52,184 bases of DNA. Source: JAEUMY01 sp031394355 (lineage in GTDB: Bacteria; Pseudomonadota; Gammaproteobacteria; Burkholderiales; Usitatibacteraceae). The stretch is from positions 1 through 52,184 of the forward strand of contig JANNSU010000045.1 in the NCBI GenBank assembly GCA_031394355.1. Reading direction: 5' to 3'. Shown here piece by piece: positions 1-8,321 of this stretch. Each line of letters opens with the position of its first letter. Position 1 is the first letter of the stretch. The translations under genes and the position numbers were made by a program. The notes beneath the pieces were generated by a model. That model saw only the letters and a list, made by a program, of their open reading frames with translations. It made no database searches and was not told where the DNA came from.

Positions 1-30
1 AGGCTTGACGTAGCGCAGGTTAAATCCACC

Positions 31-128
31 CATCACCCATCACCCATCACCCATCACCCATCACCCATCACCCATCACCCATCACCCATCACCCATCACC
101 CATCACCCATCACTCATCGCCCATCACC
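31..128. repeat. CATCACC heptamer tandem array
   Basis: Fourteen head-to-tail 7-bp units of CATCACC, the units at 108 and 115 degenerate (CATCACT, CATCGCC). It abuts the stop codon of the proline-rich protein gene at 135. There are no spacers between units, so it is a simple variable-number repeat. Confidence 0.95.
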
Positions 129-134
129 AGCAAA

Positions 135-1493
135 TCACCACTTGCACTTCCTGTCCTCCGATAGCGCACTCGTCACCAGCGGCACCACAGCCAGCAGCCC
201 CATATCGGCATACGCGTTCTTGCAGTCTTTCTCCTTCAGCGCCTTGTCGAAAATCTCCTGTTCCTTGCTCTTGGGCGGCAACTTGGGGCCGGCGAAGAGT
301 GAATTCTTGCGATTGGCATCGCTGTCGATTTCGCGGGCGCGTTGGCGTAGTGCATCCACGTCGAGACGCTGTGAAGGGCGAAGATCATTGGGTGTCGCTG
401 GCTTGGTGCCGGTGGCATCGGGCAGACCGAAAGGCAATTCCGGGTTGATCCGCGCAGGTGGGGCGGATGGCGCGGCGGGCAGAACCTGTGGCGACGGCAC
501 CCCCTCGCTGCCCACATCGGGAAGCCGATTGATGGGACGGTCCGTTCGCGGCGGTGCCAATGGGGTCATCGTCTCGGCACGCGGCGGCTCGACCCGCGAG
601 GGCAGCTCGTCGGCGAGACGGCTGATGGGGCGCTGTGCAGTCGGGGGCGCCAGAGGTTGAAGCGGCTGCATGGGTGCCACCTCGGTCCGGCTTGCGGGCT
701 CGGGCAGCGGTGTGATCGGTGCGGCCGGTTGTGCGGACTGCATCGGTCGCATTTGCTGCGTGGCAGGTGGCTCGATTCGCGAGGTCGCCTCGGGCAGCAC
801 GTCGACGCTGCGCGCGGTCGCTGGTGCGATGGGGGTAAGTGGTGCCGTCTGCGTGGGCGCTTCAAACCGGGTCGGTGTGTCGGCTGGCATGGCAAGTGGC
901 GCCTGGGTACGCGGCATGGCGATGGGTGCCAGCGGCACGTCAGACGGGGTATCGACGCGTGTGGTGGCCTCTGGCAGCGGCGCGACAGGCGTTGCCGTTG
1001 CGGTGGGGAGGGGCTGCAGCGGTACCGCCTCGAAGGTAACCGGCCGTTGCATGAGCGGCTCTGCAACCGGCTCCTGCGGCCGGGCAGCAGTCTGTGGCAG
1101 CGCCTCTCGCGGTGGTACAGGTGTGGCGGCATCCGCAGGCGGGCTCAGCTGTTGCGTGCTGGGTGCTGGACGTGGAGCAGGTGCCTTGTTTGCGGCACCC
1201 AGCTCGGTGGATAGTTTGAGGCTCGACGCCGGGGATGGTGGCGGAGTCGACTCCGTCTGCGAGAGTTTTTTCAACGCGACATTGAGCTTGCCCCACATCA
1301 CCCCGGCCTGACGATCAGCCGGACGGCTCGCATCGGCAAACGACAGCACCAGCCAGACATGCAGCAGCATCGAGAGCAATACGAAGCGCCAGACCGGATA
1401 CGGCGCCGGCCCGGCCAGATCGATAAGGTACTTCGTGTCGCGATAAGGTGCCACGATGGTGTGCGCGGCGCTGACCGTGGCGGCAGTAGCCAT
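135..1493 (-). CDS. Proline-rich TonB-like inner-membrane protein
   Basis: A 452-residue protein of unassigned function. Residues 1-35 are probably cytoplasmic, 36-53 (VWRFVLLSMLLHVWLVLS) form one membrane segment, and about 80-360 is a proline/alanine-rich periplasmic stretch with degenerate units carrying TR(V/F/I/T)E(P/A)P and PLxPxAP. The C-terminal 50 residues hold Cys424 and Cys450, which could form a disulfide. The architecture (N-terminal anchor, long Pro-rich spacer, small C-terminal domain) is that of TonB/TolA-type proteins, but I see no canonical TonB C-terminal domain. The ATG at 1493 has only a weak purine stretch upstream. It is transcribed after the sugar dehydrogenase gene on the same strand; the 121-bp gap between them holds nothing recognisable. 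Confidence 0.75.
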   Translation of the reverse strand: MATAATVSAAHTIVAPYRDTKYLIDLAGPAPYPVWRFVLLSMLLHVWLVLSFADASRPADRQAGVMWGKLNVALKKLSQTESTPPPSPASSLKLSTELGAANKAPAPRPAPSTQQLSPPADAATPVPPREALPQTAARPQEPVAEPLMQRPVTFEAVPLQPLPTATATPVAPLPEATTRVDTPSDVPLAPIAMPRTQAPLAMPADTPTRFEAPTQTAPLTPIAPATARSVDVLPEATSRIEPPATQQMRPMQSAQPAAPITPLPEPASRTEVAPMQPLQPLAPPTAQRPISRLADELPSRVEPPRAETMTPLAPPRTDRPINRLPDVGSEGVPSPQVLPAAPSAPPARINPELPFGLPDATGTKPATPNDLRPSQRLDVDALRQRAREIDSDANRKNSLFAGPKLPPKSKEQEIFDKALKEKDCKNAYADMGLLAVVPLVTSALSEDRKCKW

Positions 1494-1614
1494 GAGTCAA
1501 CGCCCGCTCAGCCCTGCCTGCCGACGCAGGCTCGGGCAGCACGTTCGGCTCGCAGTTCCTGCGGCATCGCATTGCAGCGGCCGTTGCATGGGGCAGGGTG
1601 ACGAGTGCGGACGG

Positions 1615-2772
1615 TCAGTTCGCGGGCTCGATGCGAAGCAACGCAGCGTCCGGCGAATCGTTGAGCAGATAGACGAAGCCATCGGGACCCTGACGCACAT
1701 CGCGGATGCGGCCGAGCTCGCCGGTGAACATGCGCTCCTCGCCCGCCACCTTGTCGCCATTCAGCGTGAGCCGTGCAACCGTCTGGCCCGCTAGTGCGCC
1801 GACCAAGAGGCTGCCTTTCCACTTCGGAAACTTCTCCCCCGTGTAGAACGCCATGCCCGATGGCGCGATCGACGGCACCCACTTGTGGATGGGCTGCTGC
1901 AGGCCGTCTTTCGCGGGGCCTTCGCCGATCTTGGTGCCGATGCCGTAGTTGACGCCGTAGGTGATGACCGGCCAGCCGTAGTTGACGCCCGCGTTCATGA
2001 TGTTGATCTCGTCGCCACCCTGCGGGCCGTGCTCGTGCGTCCACAGCTTGCCGGTGACGGGATTGAGTGCGGCGCCCTGCATGTTTCGATTGCCGTAGGT
2101 GAAGATTTCCGGCTTGGCACCGGCGGTCTTCACGAAGGGATTGTCCGGCGGCACGCGGCCATCGTCAAAGAGGCGGATGGATTTGCCGGCGTGATCGCCC
2201 AGATTCTGCGCGCGCTGGTCTTTGCCCTTGGCCGGGCTGTCGCCGCGGTCGCCGAACGTGACAAAGAGATAGCCGTCGCGATCAAACACGATGCGCGAGC
2301 CGAAGTGGTGACGCGTCGGGCCTTTCGGCGCCAGCTTGAACAGCACCTGCACGTCGGTCATGCGCGGCGCATCCTTCGTGCCGCCCAATTTGCCGCGCGC
2401 GAGCTCGGTGCCGTGCTGGCCGCCCTCTTCACCGTTGAAGGTCCAGTAGACCCAGCTGTTCTCGGCGTACTTCGGGTGCAGCGCCACATCCATCAAGCCA
2501 CCCTGGCCATGATCGGTGGATTTCGGAATGCCCTCGACAGGCTTCGCCACCAGCTTGCCGCCATCGATGACGCGCAGCGTGCCGCGCTTCTCCGTGACCA
2601 GAATGCGCCCATCGGGCAGGAACGCCATGCCCCAGGGATGGTGCAGGCCGGTGACGACCGGCGTGACTTTGACGCTGTGGAGATCGGTTTTCAGGACCTT
2701 CTGGGCCTGGGCGACGAGAGGCAGCATCGCGATGGCAACACTGGTGGCGACAAGCAGAGACAGCTTCTTCAT
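1615..2772 (-). CDS. PQQ-dependent sugar dehydrogenase family protein (glucose/sorbosone dehydrogenase)
   Basis: A 385-residue secreted beta-propeller of the GSDH/YliI (Asd) family: periplasmic PQQ- and calcium-dependent aldose oxidation. The chosen start at 2772 gives MKKLSLLVATSVAIAMLPLV followed by an AQA cleavage site. The frame stays open 570 bp further upstream, but that part has no signal peptide and runs under the divergent gene. Family blocks visible are HPWGMAFLPDGRILVTEKRG, HGQGGLMDVALHPKY, THEHGPQGGDEINI and NAGVNYGWPVITYGVNYG; the HEHGPQGGDE segment is the usual PQQ/metal site. Length is close to E. coli YliI (about 371). The physiological substrate cannot be read from sequence. 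Confidence 0.93.
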   Translation of the reverse strand: MKKLSLLVATSVAIAMLPLVAQAQKVLKTDLHSVKVTPVVTGLHHPWGMAFLPDGRILVTEKRGTLRVIDGGKLVAKPVEGIPKSTDHGQGGLMDVALHPKYAENSWVYWTFNGEEGGQHGTELARGKLGGTKDAPRMTDVQVLFKLAPKGPTRHHFGSRIVFDRDGYLFVTFGDRGDSPAKGKDQRAQNLGDHAGKSIRLFDDGRVPPDNPFVKTAGAKPEIFTYGNRNMQGAALNPVTGKLWTHEHGPQGGDEINIMNAGVNYGWPVITYGVNYGIGTKIGEGPAKDGLQQPIHKWVPSIAPSGMAFYTGEKFPKWKGSLLVGALAGQTVARLTLNGDKVAGEERMFTGELGRIRDVRQGPDGFVYLLNDSPDAALLRIEPAN

Positions 2773-2913
2773 GGGAAACCTTTGGGCGAAAGACGGGAAA
2801 TTATAGATGGACATACTCGAATCACCCTGTGACCGGATGTGGCTGGCAGGGTTCCTCGGCCAATGGCAGGCGTACCGGGTAGTGTAAATGCCGCCGCCCG
2901 GTGGTAACTTTCC

Positions 2914-3555
2914 ATGGCCTTGACCACGAACCCACGCGGACGCCCGCCCCACGATGACCAGCTCACCCCGGCCGAATGGCGGGTGGCGGAGCTTGTCCGG
3001 CACGGCCTCACCAATCCGAAGATCGCGACGCTGATGGGCGTGGGCGTGGACGCAGTCAAATTCCATGTTGCCAACGTGCTGGTGAAGCTGGGATTCAAGA
3101 CCCGTAACGACATCCGCCACTGGCAAGGCGTGGCCAAACCCAGCCCGCTGCACGCACAAGACAGGACCCATGACATGAACGCAACCCTCGGACTCGGACC
3201 CATCGGACAAATCGCCCGGACCGTCACGGATATCAAGGCATCCGAAGCCTGGTACCGGGATATCCTCGGCCTGCCGCACCTTTTCACGTTCGGCAACCTT
3301 GCCTTCTTCGACTGCGACGGTGTGCGACTGTTTCTGTCGCAAAACGAAACACTGTCAGGTGGCGAATCGATTCTCTACTTTCGCGTCGATGACATTCACG
3401 CTACCCATGCGGCGTTGAAAGCGCGAGGCGTCGAATTCACCGACGCGCCGCACATGATCCACACGCATGCCGATGGCACCGAGGAGTGGATGAATTTCTT
3501 CAAGGATCTGGAGGGACGGCCGCTGGGGATCATGGCGCGAGTGAAGGTGGAGTGA
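2914..3555 (+). CDS. LuxR-type HTH - VOC (glyoxalase-like) fusion protein
   Basis: A 213-residue two-domain protein. Residues about 15-75 match the LuxR/GerE DNA-binding domain (LTPAEWRVAELVRHGLTNPKIATLMGVGVDAVKFHVANVLVKLGF, given here as family motif with recognition helix around VDAVKFHV). Residues about 88-213 form one VOC fold module (IGQIARTVTDIKASEAWYRDILGL ... VRLFLSQ ... WMNFFKDLEGRPLGIM), with metal-ligand-type E/H positions. There is no receiver or autoinducer domain, so the VOC module probably senses a ligand or is a catalytic partner. An ATG at 3174 just before the VOC part could allow separate translation of it. It diverges from the sugar dehydrogenase gene, so the 141-bp gap may carry both promoters. 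Confidence 0.85.
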   Translation: MALTTNPRGRPPHDDQLTPAEWRVAELVRHGLTNPKIATLMGVGVDAVKFHVANVLVKLGFKTRNDIRHWQGVAKPSPLHAQDRTHDMNATLGLGPIGQIARTVTDIKASEAWYRDILGLPHLFTFGNLAFFDCDGVRLFLSQNETLSGGESILYFRVDDIHATHAALKARGVEFTDAPHMIHTHADGTEEWMNFFKDLEGRPLGIMARVKVE

Positions 3556-3589
3556 GGTTCGGCCTCGGTGCTAGACGATGATGGTGGCA

Positions 3590-3683
3590 CTCCCCCCTTT
3601 GCAAAAGGGGGGCCGGGGGGGATTTCTCAGCGCCACATATCAAGGCAAATCCCCCTCAATCCCCCTTTTCCAAAGGGGGAAGC
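3590..3683. repeat. Dispersed CCCCCTTT/AAAGGGGG inverted repeat
   Basis: Two arms, each an inner CCCCCTTT...AAAGGGGG hairpin plus a GGGGGATTT tail, face each other around a short centre. The same module occurs at 9429-9522 and 14334-14556. This type of repeat is seen between genes in many environmental bacteria; no protein is encoded. Confidence 0.85.
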
Positions 3684-3689
3684 ACGATT

Positions 3690-3701
3690 GCGAATATTCG
3701 C
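3690..3701. repeat. GCGAATATTCGC palindrome (18-bp extended form)
   Basis: Symmetry extends to ATTGCGAATATTCGCAAT at 3687-3704. It lies seven bases beyond the C/G-rich repeat, in the gap between the convergent VOC-fusion and TonB-receptor genes. Confidence 0.95.
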
Positions 3702-3778
3702 AATGGTTTCAGCCGCACCAATTTGATGTCGCAATGTGCGACCTCAACATTTCTCTCCCATCACTCCTCACTAACGAA

Positions 3779-5878
3779 TCACCAGCGAATATTCGCACCC
3801 ACACTAACGCCCCGCCCCGGCGCACTTTCAAAGTAGCGCTCATTGGCTTCATTGACGATGACGCTGCCTGCATAGCGACGATCAGTGAGATTGTCCGCAC
3901 GCACGTACCACGTCGCTTCGGCACCCAGCCAACTCACGCGAGAACGATGCATCAGCCGTGCGCCCAATGTGGTCACAGCGGGCGTGAGCGCTGTATTGCG
4001 ATCATCGGCCCACATGCGGCCGCGATGATTGGTTTCGATCTCCGCTGACCAGCCGGTCTGGCCTTCGCGCCACGTCAGGAACGCATTCACCGTGCGGGAT
4101 GGAACTCCGGGCAAGGCGTTGCCCGCCGCGACAGTCCGTGTCGTGGCGATGCCGTTGGTGAGGGTGGTGGTACTGAAGCCTTCGTCGAATTTCGCATTAA
4201 GCCACGTCGCCGCCAGCGACATCTGCCAATCCGCAACCGGCCGCCAGCGCAGCGATGCTTCCATCCCGCGTCGAGTTGTCTGGCCGCCATTGCGAAACGT
4301 CGTGCGGCCACCTGCATTGGTGGCGGGAACGATTTCGTCATCTGTCCGCACGGTGAAGCCAGCGATGTCGGCGCGCCAGACAGCACCCTGTCGCCACTTC
4401 ATGCCGACTTCCACATGGCGGCTGGCGCCTGCGCGCAGATCGGTGTTCAGCCCGCTCCCCCCATCGGCACGATAGGCGAGCTCCACCGCTGTGGGCGTCT
4501 CGAAGCCGCGGCCTGCGCTGGCGTAGAGATTCAGCCCTGCGTTCAACGTATGCAGAACGCCCAGCGTGGGTGTGGTGGCGCGCTGATTGAGTGATCCCGA
4601 GTCATCGGCATTGCCCGTGGCGATGAAGCGATCCTGCACCTGGAACGTGACGCGCGATGTACGCAGCCCGCCCGTGACGCGCCAGGCCGGTGAAGCGATC
4701 CACGTCGCTTGCGCCCACACATCCGCGCCGCGTACGCGCGTGTCTTCATCTCGACGCAACCTGCCCAACACGCCGAGTCGGCCCGCGTCGTCGAAGTTAT
4801 TGAAGCCGCGTCGGGTCTCTTCCGACTGCTCCAGCTCGATGCCTGCCTGCCACTGCCAGGCAGCATGGGATTGGCCGACCCGGAATGACATCCCTGCAAA
4901 TTCCCTGTCCAGATCAATCACGCCGCCGCTGCTGGTCACGGCTGACTGTGCCCCAACGGGTGTGGCGAGAAACTGCACTACCTGCCGCACGCCTCCGTGG
5001 GCAACGGCCGTCCACTCCCAGGTGTCCTGTTCACCACGCAGCACAGCACCTGCCTGCTGCTGGCGCACGGTTTTGCGCGTATTGAATTGCTCTGCCCCCG
5101 TGCCCGCCTGGCGCGGATCGGCATCGAACTGCGCTTGTGTCAGCCCGAGCGGGTCTTTCGTATCGGGCTGTTCCAGCACATTGAAAATCAGCGTGAGTGA
5201 TTGGCGGGCATCGAGATCGGCGTCGGCGCGCATCGCGAGCTGGCTGCGCTGCACGCTGCTGTGATGGCGATATCCGTCCGCCGAGAAGCGACTGAGGTCA
5301 GCACGCAGTCCCCATTCTTTGCCAGCGAGCGGCAGATTGCCCTCGGCAATCACGCCTTCCCGATGCTGGCCATTCGGCCCTGCGAATGCGTCGACACGCA
5401 ATCCGGGATCACGTCCGGCACGCGCGCTGAAGGCGTGAATGACGCCGCCCGACGCATTGCCATACGCAACGGCCCACGGACCACGCAAGACTTCGATGCG
5501 CTCCAGCGAAGCCAGCGGTACGACAGCACCCTGCGCTTGCCCATCGGGAAACGTCGCGGGCAGCTCATCAACCAGCAACCGCAATCCACGAATGCCAAAG
5601 CTCGCCCGCGAGCCAAAGCCACGCGAGCTGATCTGCAGATCCTGCGCATAGTTCCGGCGATTATTGAGTGTCAGACCGGGAACGCGGGAGAGGGATTCGG
5701 AGAGATTCACCAGGGGCTGCGCATTGCGAATATTCGCAACATCCACCTGGCCGATGGAGGCGGGCGTGTCGACGGCGCGGGCTGAACGGCGCGTTACGGT
5801 GACGACAATTTCATCCACCAGCGGGACAGGGGCGCTCGCGCTGACGGCAAACGGGACAAGGAACAGCTCGGCGAACAT
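3779..5878 (-). CDS. TonB-dependent outer-membrane receptor
   Basis: A 699-residue receptor importing a siderophore, cobalamin or similar ligand across the outer membrane. Signal sequence is followed by a TonB-box-like VDEIVVTVTRR near residues 21-31. The plug domain covers about 35-150 (SESLSRVPGLTLNNRRN, ISSRGFGSRASFGIRGLRLL, LASLERIEVLRGPWAVAYGN, ASGGVIHAFS). A long barrel region follows and ends in an aromatic residue (ANIRW), as outer-membrane barrels do. The ligand is not deducible; no siderophore genes are adjacent. Two GCGAATATTCGC copies lie inside the gene and encode ANIR at residue about 49 and at the extreme C terminus. GGAG lies upstream of the ATG at 5878. Confidence 0.95.
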   Translation of the reverse strand: MFAELFLVPFAVSASAPVPLVDEIVVTVTRRSARAVDTPASIGQVDVANIRNAQPLVNLSESLSRVPGLTLNNRRNYAQDLQISSRGFGSRASFGIRGLRLLVDELPATFPDGQAQGAVVPLASLERIEVLRGPWAVAYGNASGGVIHAFSARAGRDPGLRVDAFAGPNGQHREGVIAEGNLPLAGKEWGLRADLSRFSADGYRHHSSVQRSQLAMRADADLDARQSLTLIFNVLEQPDTKDPLGLTQAQFDADPRQAGTGAEQFNTRKTVRQQQAGAVLRGEQDTWEWTAVAHGGVRQVVQFLATPVGAQSAVTSSGGVIDLDREFAGMSFRVGQSHAAWQWQAGIELEQSEETRRGFNNFDDAGRLGVLGRLRRDEDTRVRGADVWAQATWIASPAWRVTGGLRTSRVTFQVQDRFIATGNADDSGSLNQRATTPTLGVLHTLNAGLNLYASAGRGFETPTAVELAYRADGGSGLNTDLRAGASRHVEVGMKWRQGAVWRADIAGFTVRTDDEIVPATNAGGRTTFRNGGQTTRRGMEASLRWRPVADWQMSLAATWLNAKFDEGFSTTTLTNGIATTRTVAAGNALPGVPSRTVNAFLTWREGQTGWSAEIETNHRGRMWADDRNTALTPAVTTLGARLMHRSRVSWLGAEATWYVRADNLTDRRYAGSVIVNEANERYFESAPGRGVSVGANIRW
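3785..3796. repeat. GCGAATATTCGC palindrome inside TonB-receptor C terminus
   Basis: In frame on the minus strand as Ala-Asn-Ile-Arg, directly before the final Trp and stop codon, so it supplies most of the last beta-strand of the barrel. Confidence 0.95.
5726..5737. repeat. GCGAATATTCGC palindrome inside TonB-receptor plug region
   Basis: Read as ANIR in VDVANIRNAQ. Flanking bases extend the symmetry to TTGCGAATATTCGCAA (5724-5739). Confidence 0.95.
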
Positions 5879-5971
5879 GAACGGTGCGACTCCGGGAAAA
5901 ACGGGAGTATGCCCACAACCTCGTAAAGATCGTTGCCGACAGGCTGACGATCAGGGCCTGTCAGCGCTTGT

Positions 5972-6445
5972 TCACCGATACGTTGTCGCCGAGATGAACT
6001 CGCTGAATCGTTCGCACCAGATGACGACGGCGTTGTAGCGAGTCACGTCTGTGCCCGGCGGCAGATTCACGGTGAAGCCGTCGTATTTCTTGATGTTGCT
6101 GACACGCAGCGATGCATTCTTGATACGCAGAAATGCGGCTTTATCCTCGACGAATTCGGGTGCCAGATACAGCTTGTAGTCAGGCCCGGGGGCCAGCTTG
6201 CCTTCGTGCAGCACTGCCGTTGCAGTGACCGTAATGCGGCCCTCGCCCCAATGGAAAGCGTCGCTCCCTTTCAGGTCACGTCGCAGCCGACCTTCAAAGC
6301 GCTGGCCTGATCCGGGTGTTTCAGCGGACACTTCAGCCGCGGTTGGCGGTGCCGCGGCAACGATGCGAGGCAGGAAGTAGGTACCCAGGCCAAAGCCTAT
6401 GGCAAGGGTCACAACATGGGTGAAGGCAGATAGACGTGTTTTCAT
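5972..6445 (-). CDS. DM13 domain-containing secreted protein
   Basis: A 157-residue exported protein. Residues 1-32 are a signal or anchor segment (TLAIGFGLGTYFLPRIVAAAP). Residues about 45-157 match the DM13 domain (GRLRRDLKGSDAFHWGEGRI, GPDYKLYLAPEF, KKYDGFTVNLP, YNAVVIWCERFSEFISATTY). The conserved WCExF near the end, Cys144, is the residue for which a redox or electron-transfer role of DM13 has been proposed in the family. It lies between a TonB receptor and a nitroreductase on the same strand, but gaps of 90 and 50 bp do not prove an operon. No convincing ribosome site precedes the ATG. Confidence 0.85.
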   Translation of the reverse strand: MKTRLSAFTHVVTLAIGFGLGTYFLPRIVAAAPPTAAEVSAETPGSGQRFEGRLRRDLKGSDAFHWGEGRITVTATAVLHEGKLAPGPDYKLYLAPEFVEDKAAFLRIKNASLRVSNIKKYDGFTVNLPPGTDVTRYNAVVIWCERFSEFISATTYR

Positions 6446-6496
6446 GGTCGCAGCAATGGCAGAGATGCGTCATTGGTGGAACAGCCGGGCCGCGCC

Positions 6497-7162
6497 TTAC
6501 AACACCGTGACAATCTCTTCGAGCGATTTGCGCTGGATAGCCGGCACGCGACAGCCCTCCGCCGGATAACCCACCACCAGCAACAGAAAGGGTCGTTCGT
6601 TGTCGGGACGGCCCATCAGCTCATTCAGGAACGCCATGGGGCTAGGTGTGTGGGTGAGCGTCGCAAGCCCGGCGTGATGCAGGGCGGCGATGAGCACACC
6701 GGTGGCGATGCCCGCAGAATCCATGGGGTAGTAGCGCTTTTCGCGCTCGCCCGCTGCGTTGCGGCCCCAAGCTTCATAAAAGATGCCGATGAGCCAGGGT
6801 GCCGTCTCCAGAAACGGCTTGTCTGCGTCGGTGCCCAACGGCGCCAGAGCTGATTTCCATTCTTCCGTGGCCCGCCGGTCATAGAACTCGTGTTCCTCCG
6901 CCTCGGCCGCAACCCGGATGCGTGACTTCAGCGCCGCATCGCCCACCATGACGAAATGCCACGGCTGTTGATTGGCGCCGGAGGGTGCTGTGCCTGCCGT
7001 GGCGATGCACTGCAGGACCAGCTCGCGTGGCACAGGCCGATCGGAGAAGTCCCTTACGGTACGGCGACGGCTGAGATCTGCATGCAGGGCAACGGCCCGA
7101 TCCTGCATGTCTGAAAGCGAATATTCGCGGAAATCGAGTGCAATGCTGTCGTGTGCCTTCAT
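6497..7162 (-). CDS. Nitroreductase family protein (iodotyrosine deiodinase-like)
   Basis: A 221-residue FMN-dependent oxidoreductase, normally a homodimer. The FMN-binding RRRTVRDFSDRPVP is near residues 30-43, PSGANQQPWHFVMV near 62-75, and HHAGLATLTHTPSPM and LLLVVGYPAE lie in the second half. This block pattern is closest to the BluB/IYD branch. The ATG at 7162 (MKAHDSIALDF) is preceded by AGGATGCAGCAGG; 29 upstream in-frame residues look non-coding. A palindrome copy at 7117 is inside the gene and reads Arg-Glu-Tyr-Ser. Substrate unknown. Confidence 0.92.
   Translation of the reverse strand: MKAHDSIALDFREYSLSDMQDRAVALHADLSRRRTVRDFSDRPVPRELVLQCIATAGTAPSGANQQPWHFVMVGDAALKSRIRVAAEAEEHEFYDRRATEEWKSALAPLGTDADKPFLETAPWLIGIFYEAWGRNAAGEREKRYYPMDSAGIATGVLIAALHHAGLATLTHTPSPMAFLNELMGRPDNERPFLLLVVGYPAEGCRVPAIQRKSLEEIVTVL
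7117..7128. repeat. GCGAATATTCGC palindrome inside nitroreductase gene
   Basis: Near the 5' end of the gene, in the frame that reads (R)EYS rather than ANIR, in DFREYSLSD. Confidence 0.95.
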
Positions 7163-7327
7163 CCTGCTGCATCCTTCGGCGTGATGGGCCCGACAGTATG
7201 CCGCAGCCAAGCGCATGATTCGGCAATCCCCAGAACAGGGGGTGCACACAATTCAAGAGGGTGACGCACTGCACGGTGGTCATGCTAAATTGCTACCCAT
7301 TGAGCGGTTCAAAGGGAGTACAGGATC

Positions 7328-8029
7328 GTGCTGGAAAAGCTGCAAAAAGTGATGAAAGCCGACATGGGCTTGCTGGTGAAAGACGCCGGCAAGGTACTCA
7401 ACGCCGATATGGGCGACATCATGTCGGGCACGAAGAAGCTCCTCAATACCGATCTGGGCGTCATGTTCAGTGGCGAGGACAAGAAATCCCCGGATGCGCC
7501 ACAGAAAGTCTCGGGCACGATGCCGACCAAGCCGGCCGAGTCTGCTGCGCCCGCAGCATCCGACGACGATGGCCCGCCGACCACACCTGGCGAAGGCCCC
7601 AACTCACAAGCTGCGGCACCGCCCCAGACGCGTCTGACCGAGGACATTGCCGTACGTCAAGGCTTCGAGAAGCCCTATGGCCAGGACATCGCACAACTGT
7701 TGCCTATCCGCGTCGGCGAATTCACCCGGCCCGAGAACGAGCCAGCCGGCACCCTTGCCACCGACCCCGCGCGCGCATTCTATGTGGGTGGTGGCGCGAA
7801 ACTGGAAGTGGAAGTGGGGCACTACTGGGATGGCGACGAGGCGCTCGAGCGGGTAGAGGCACTGCAGAAAAAGTGCGCGTCCAGCAAGCCCTCGCCGGAT
7901 GGCACCTGGATGGTCGGCAAGTCCGAGAAGGGCCTCACGTTTGCCTGGATGCGCGAATCCTATGTGTTTGCGGTGACCACGCAGGATGCCGCAGCGCTGA
8001 TACGGTTTTTGAAGACGTTTCCGTATTGA
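7328..8029 (+). CDS. Uncharacterised protein with N-terminal triplicated motif
   Basis: A 233-residue protein that I do not recognise. The start is GTG at 7328 behind AAAGGGAG. Residues 7-45 contain three copies of the motif K(V/L)(M/L)(K/N)(A/T)D(M/L)G (KVMKADMG, KVLNADMG, KLLNTDLG) spaced about 16 residues apart, probably an amphipathic repeat. Residues 50-100 are a Pro/Ala-rich linker. The C-terminal 130 residues form a compact domain (DIAVRQGFEKPYGQDIAQLLP, FYVGGGAKLEVEVGHYWDGDEALERVEAL, FVFAVTT-like strand) of unknown family. There is no signal peptide or membrane segment. It diverges from the nitroreductase gene. Confidence 0.8.
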   Translation: MLEKLQKVMKADMGLLVKDAGKVLNADMGDIMSGTKKLLNTDLGVMFSGEDKKSPDAPQKVSGTMPTKPAESAAPAASDDDGPPTTPGEGPNSQAAAPPQTRLTEDIAVRQGFEKPYGQDIAQLLPIRVGEFTRPENEPAGTLATDPARAFYVGGGAKLEVEVGHYWDGDEALERVEALQKKCASSKPSPDGTWMVGKSEKGLTFAWMRESYVFAVTTQDAAALIRFLKTFPY

Positions 8030-8070
8030 TTGGTTGCGGGATTGTTCTGTGTCTGGTTGCAACGTCAAGA

Positions 8071-8110
8071 CAACGCAAACACAGATGAACACGGATGAAC
8101 ACAGATCAGG
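8071..8110. repeat. Partial GATGAACAC-type repeat
   Basis: CGCAAACACAGATGAACAC followed by a second GGATGAACAC unit, just beyond the stop of the preceding gene. A relative of the longer elements at 8184 and 17353 but without a partner arm. Confidence 0.6.
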
Positions 8111-8163
8111 CCGGTAGCCCGGATGCAACGCAGTGGAATCCGGGATCGCGAAGCGCATGGCGT

Positions 8164-8175
8164 GCGAATATTCGC
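8164..8175. repeat. GCGAATATTCGC palindrome left of a long inverted repeat
   Basis: Lies eight bases before the CTACCTGACGCC end of the element at 8184, in the gap between convergent genes. Confidence 0.95.
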
Positions 8176-8183
8176 AACCCCAA

Positions 8184-8314
8184 CTACCTGACGCCGATAA
8201 ACGCAGATGAAATGCCGATGAACGCCGAGGCGATTATTGCTTCTGGTTCATCGACGGTTATCGGCGGTCATTGGCGGGTTTTCCCCTATCGGCGTTCATC
8301 GGCGTCAGGTATTT
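8184..8314. repeat. Long imperfect inverted repeat (CTGACGCCGATGAACGC family)
   Basis: Left arm begins TACCTGACGCCGATAAACGC and the right arm, read on the other strand, begins TACCTGACGCCGATGAACGC. The centre contains a further GATGAACGCCGA. It could fold into a hairpin of over 100 nt and lies directly beyond the MDR gene stop. Confidence 0.8.
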
Positions 8315-8321
8315 GCCGTGG

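Noticed and set aside
31..128. Tandem repeat considered as CRISPR array
   Set aside because: Units are 7 bp with no spacers and no cas genes nearby.
2773..3342. N-terminal extension of the sugar dehydrogenase frame
   Set aside because: The extension lacks coding character, overlaps the divergent HTH-VOC gene, and an internal ATG begins a textbook signal peptide.
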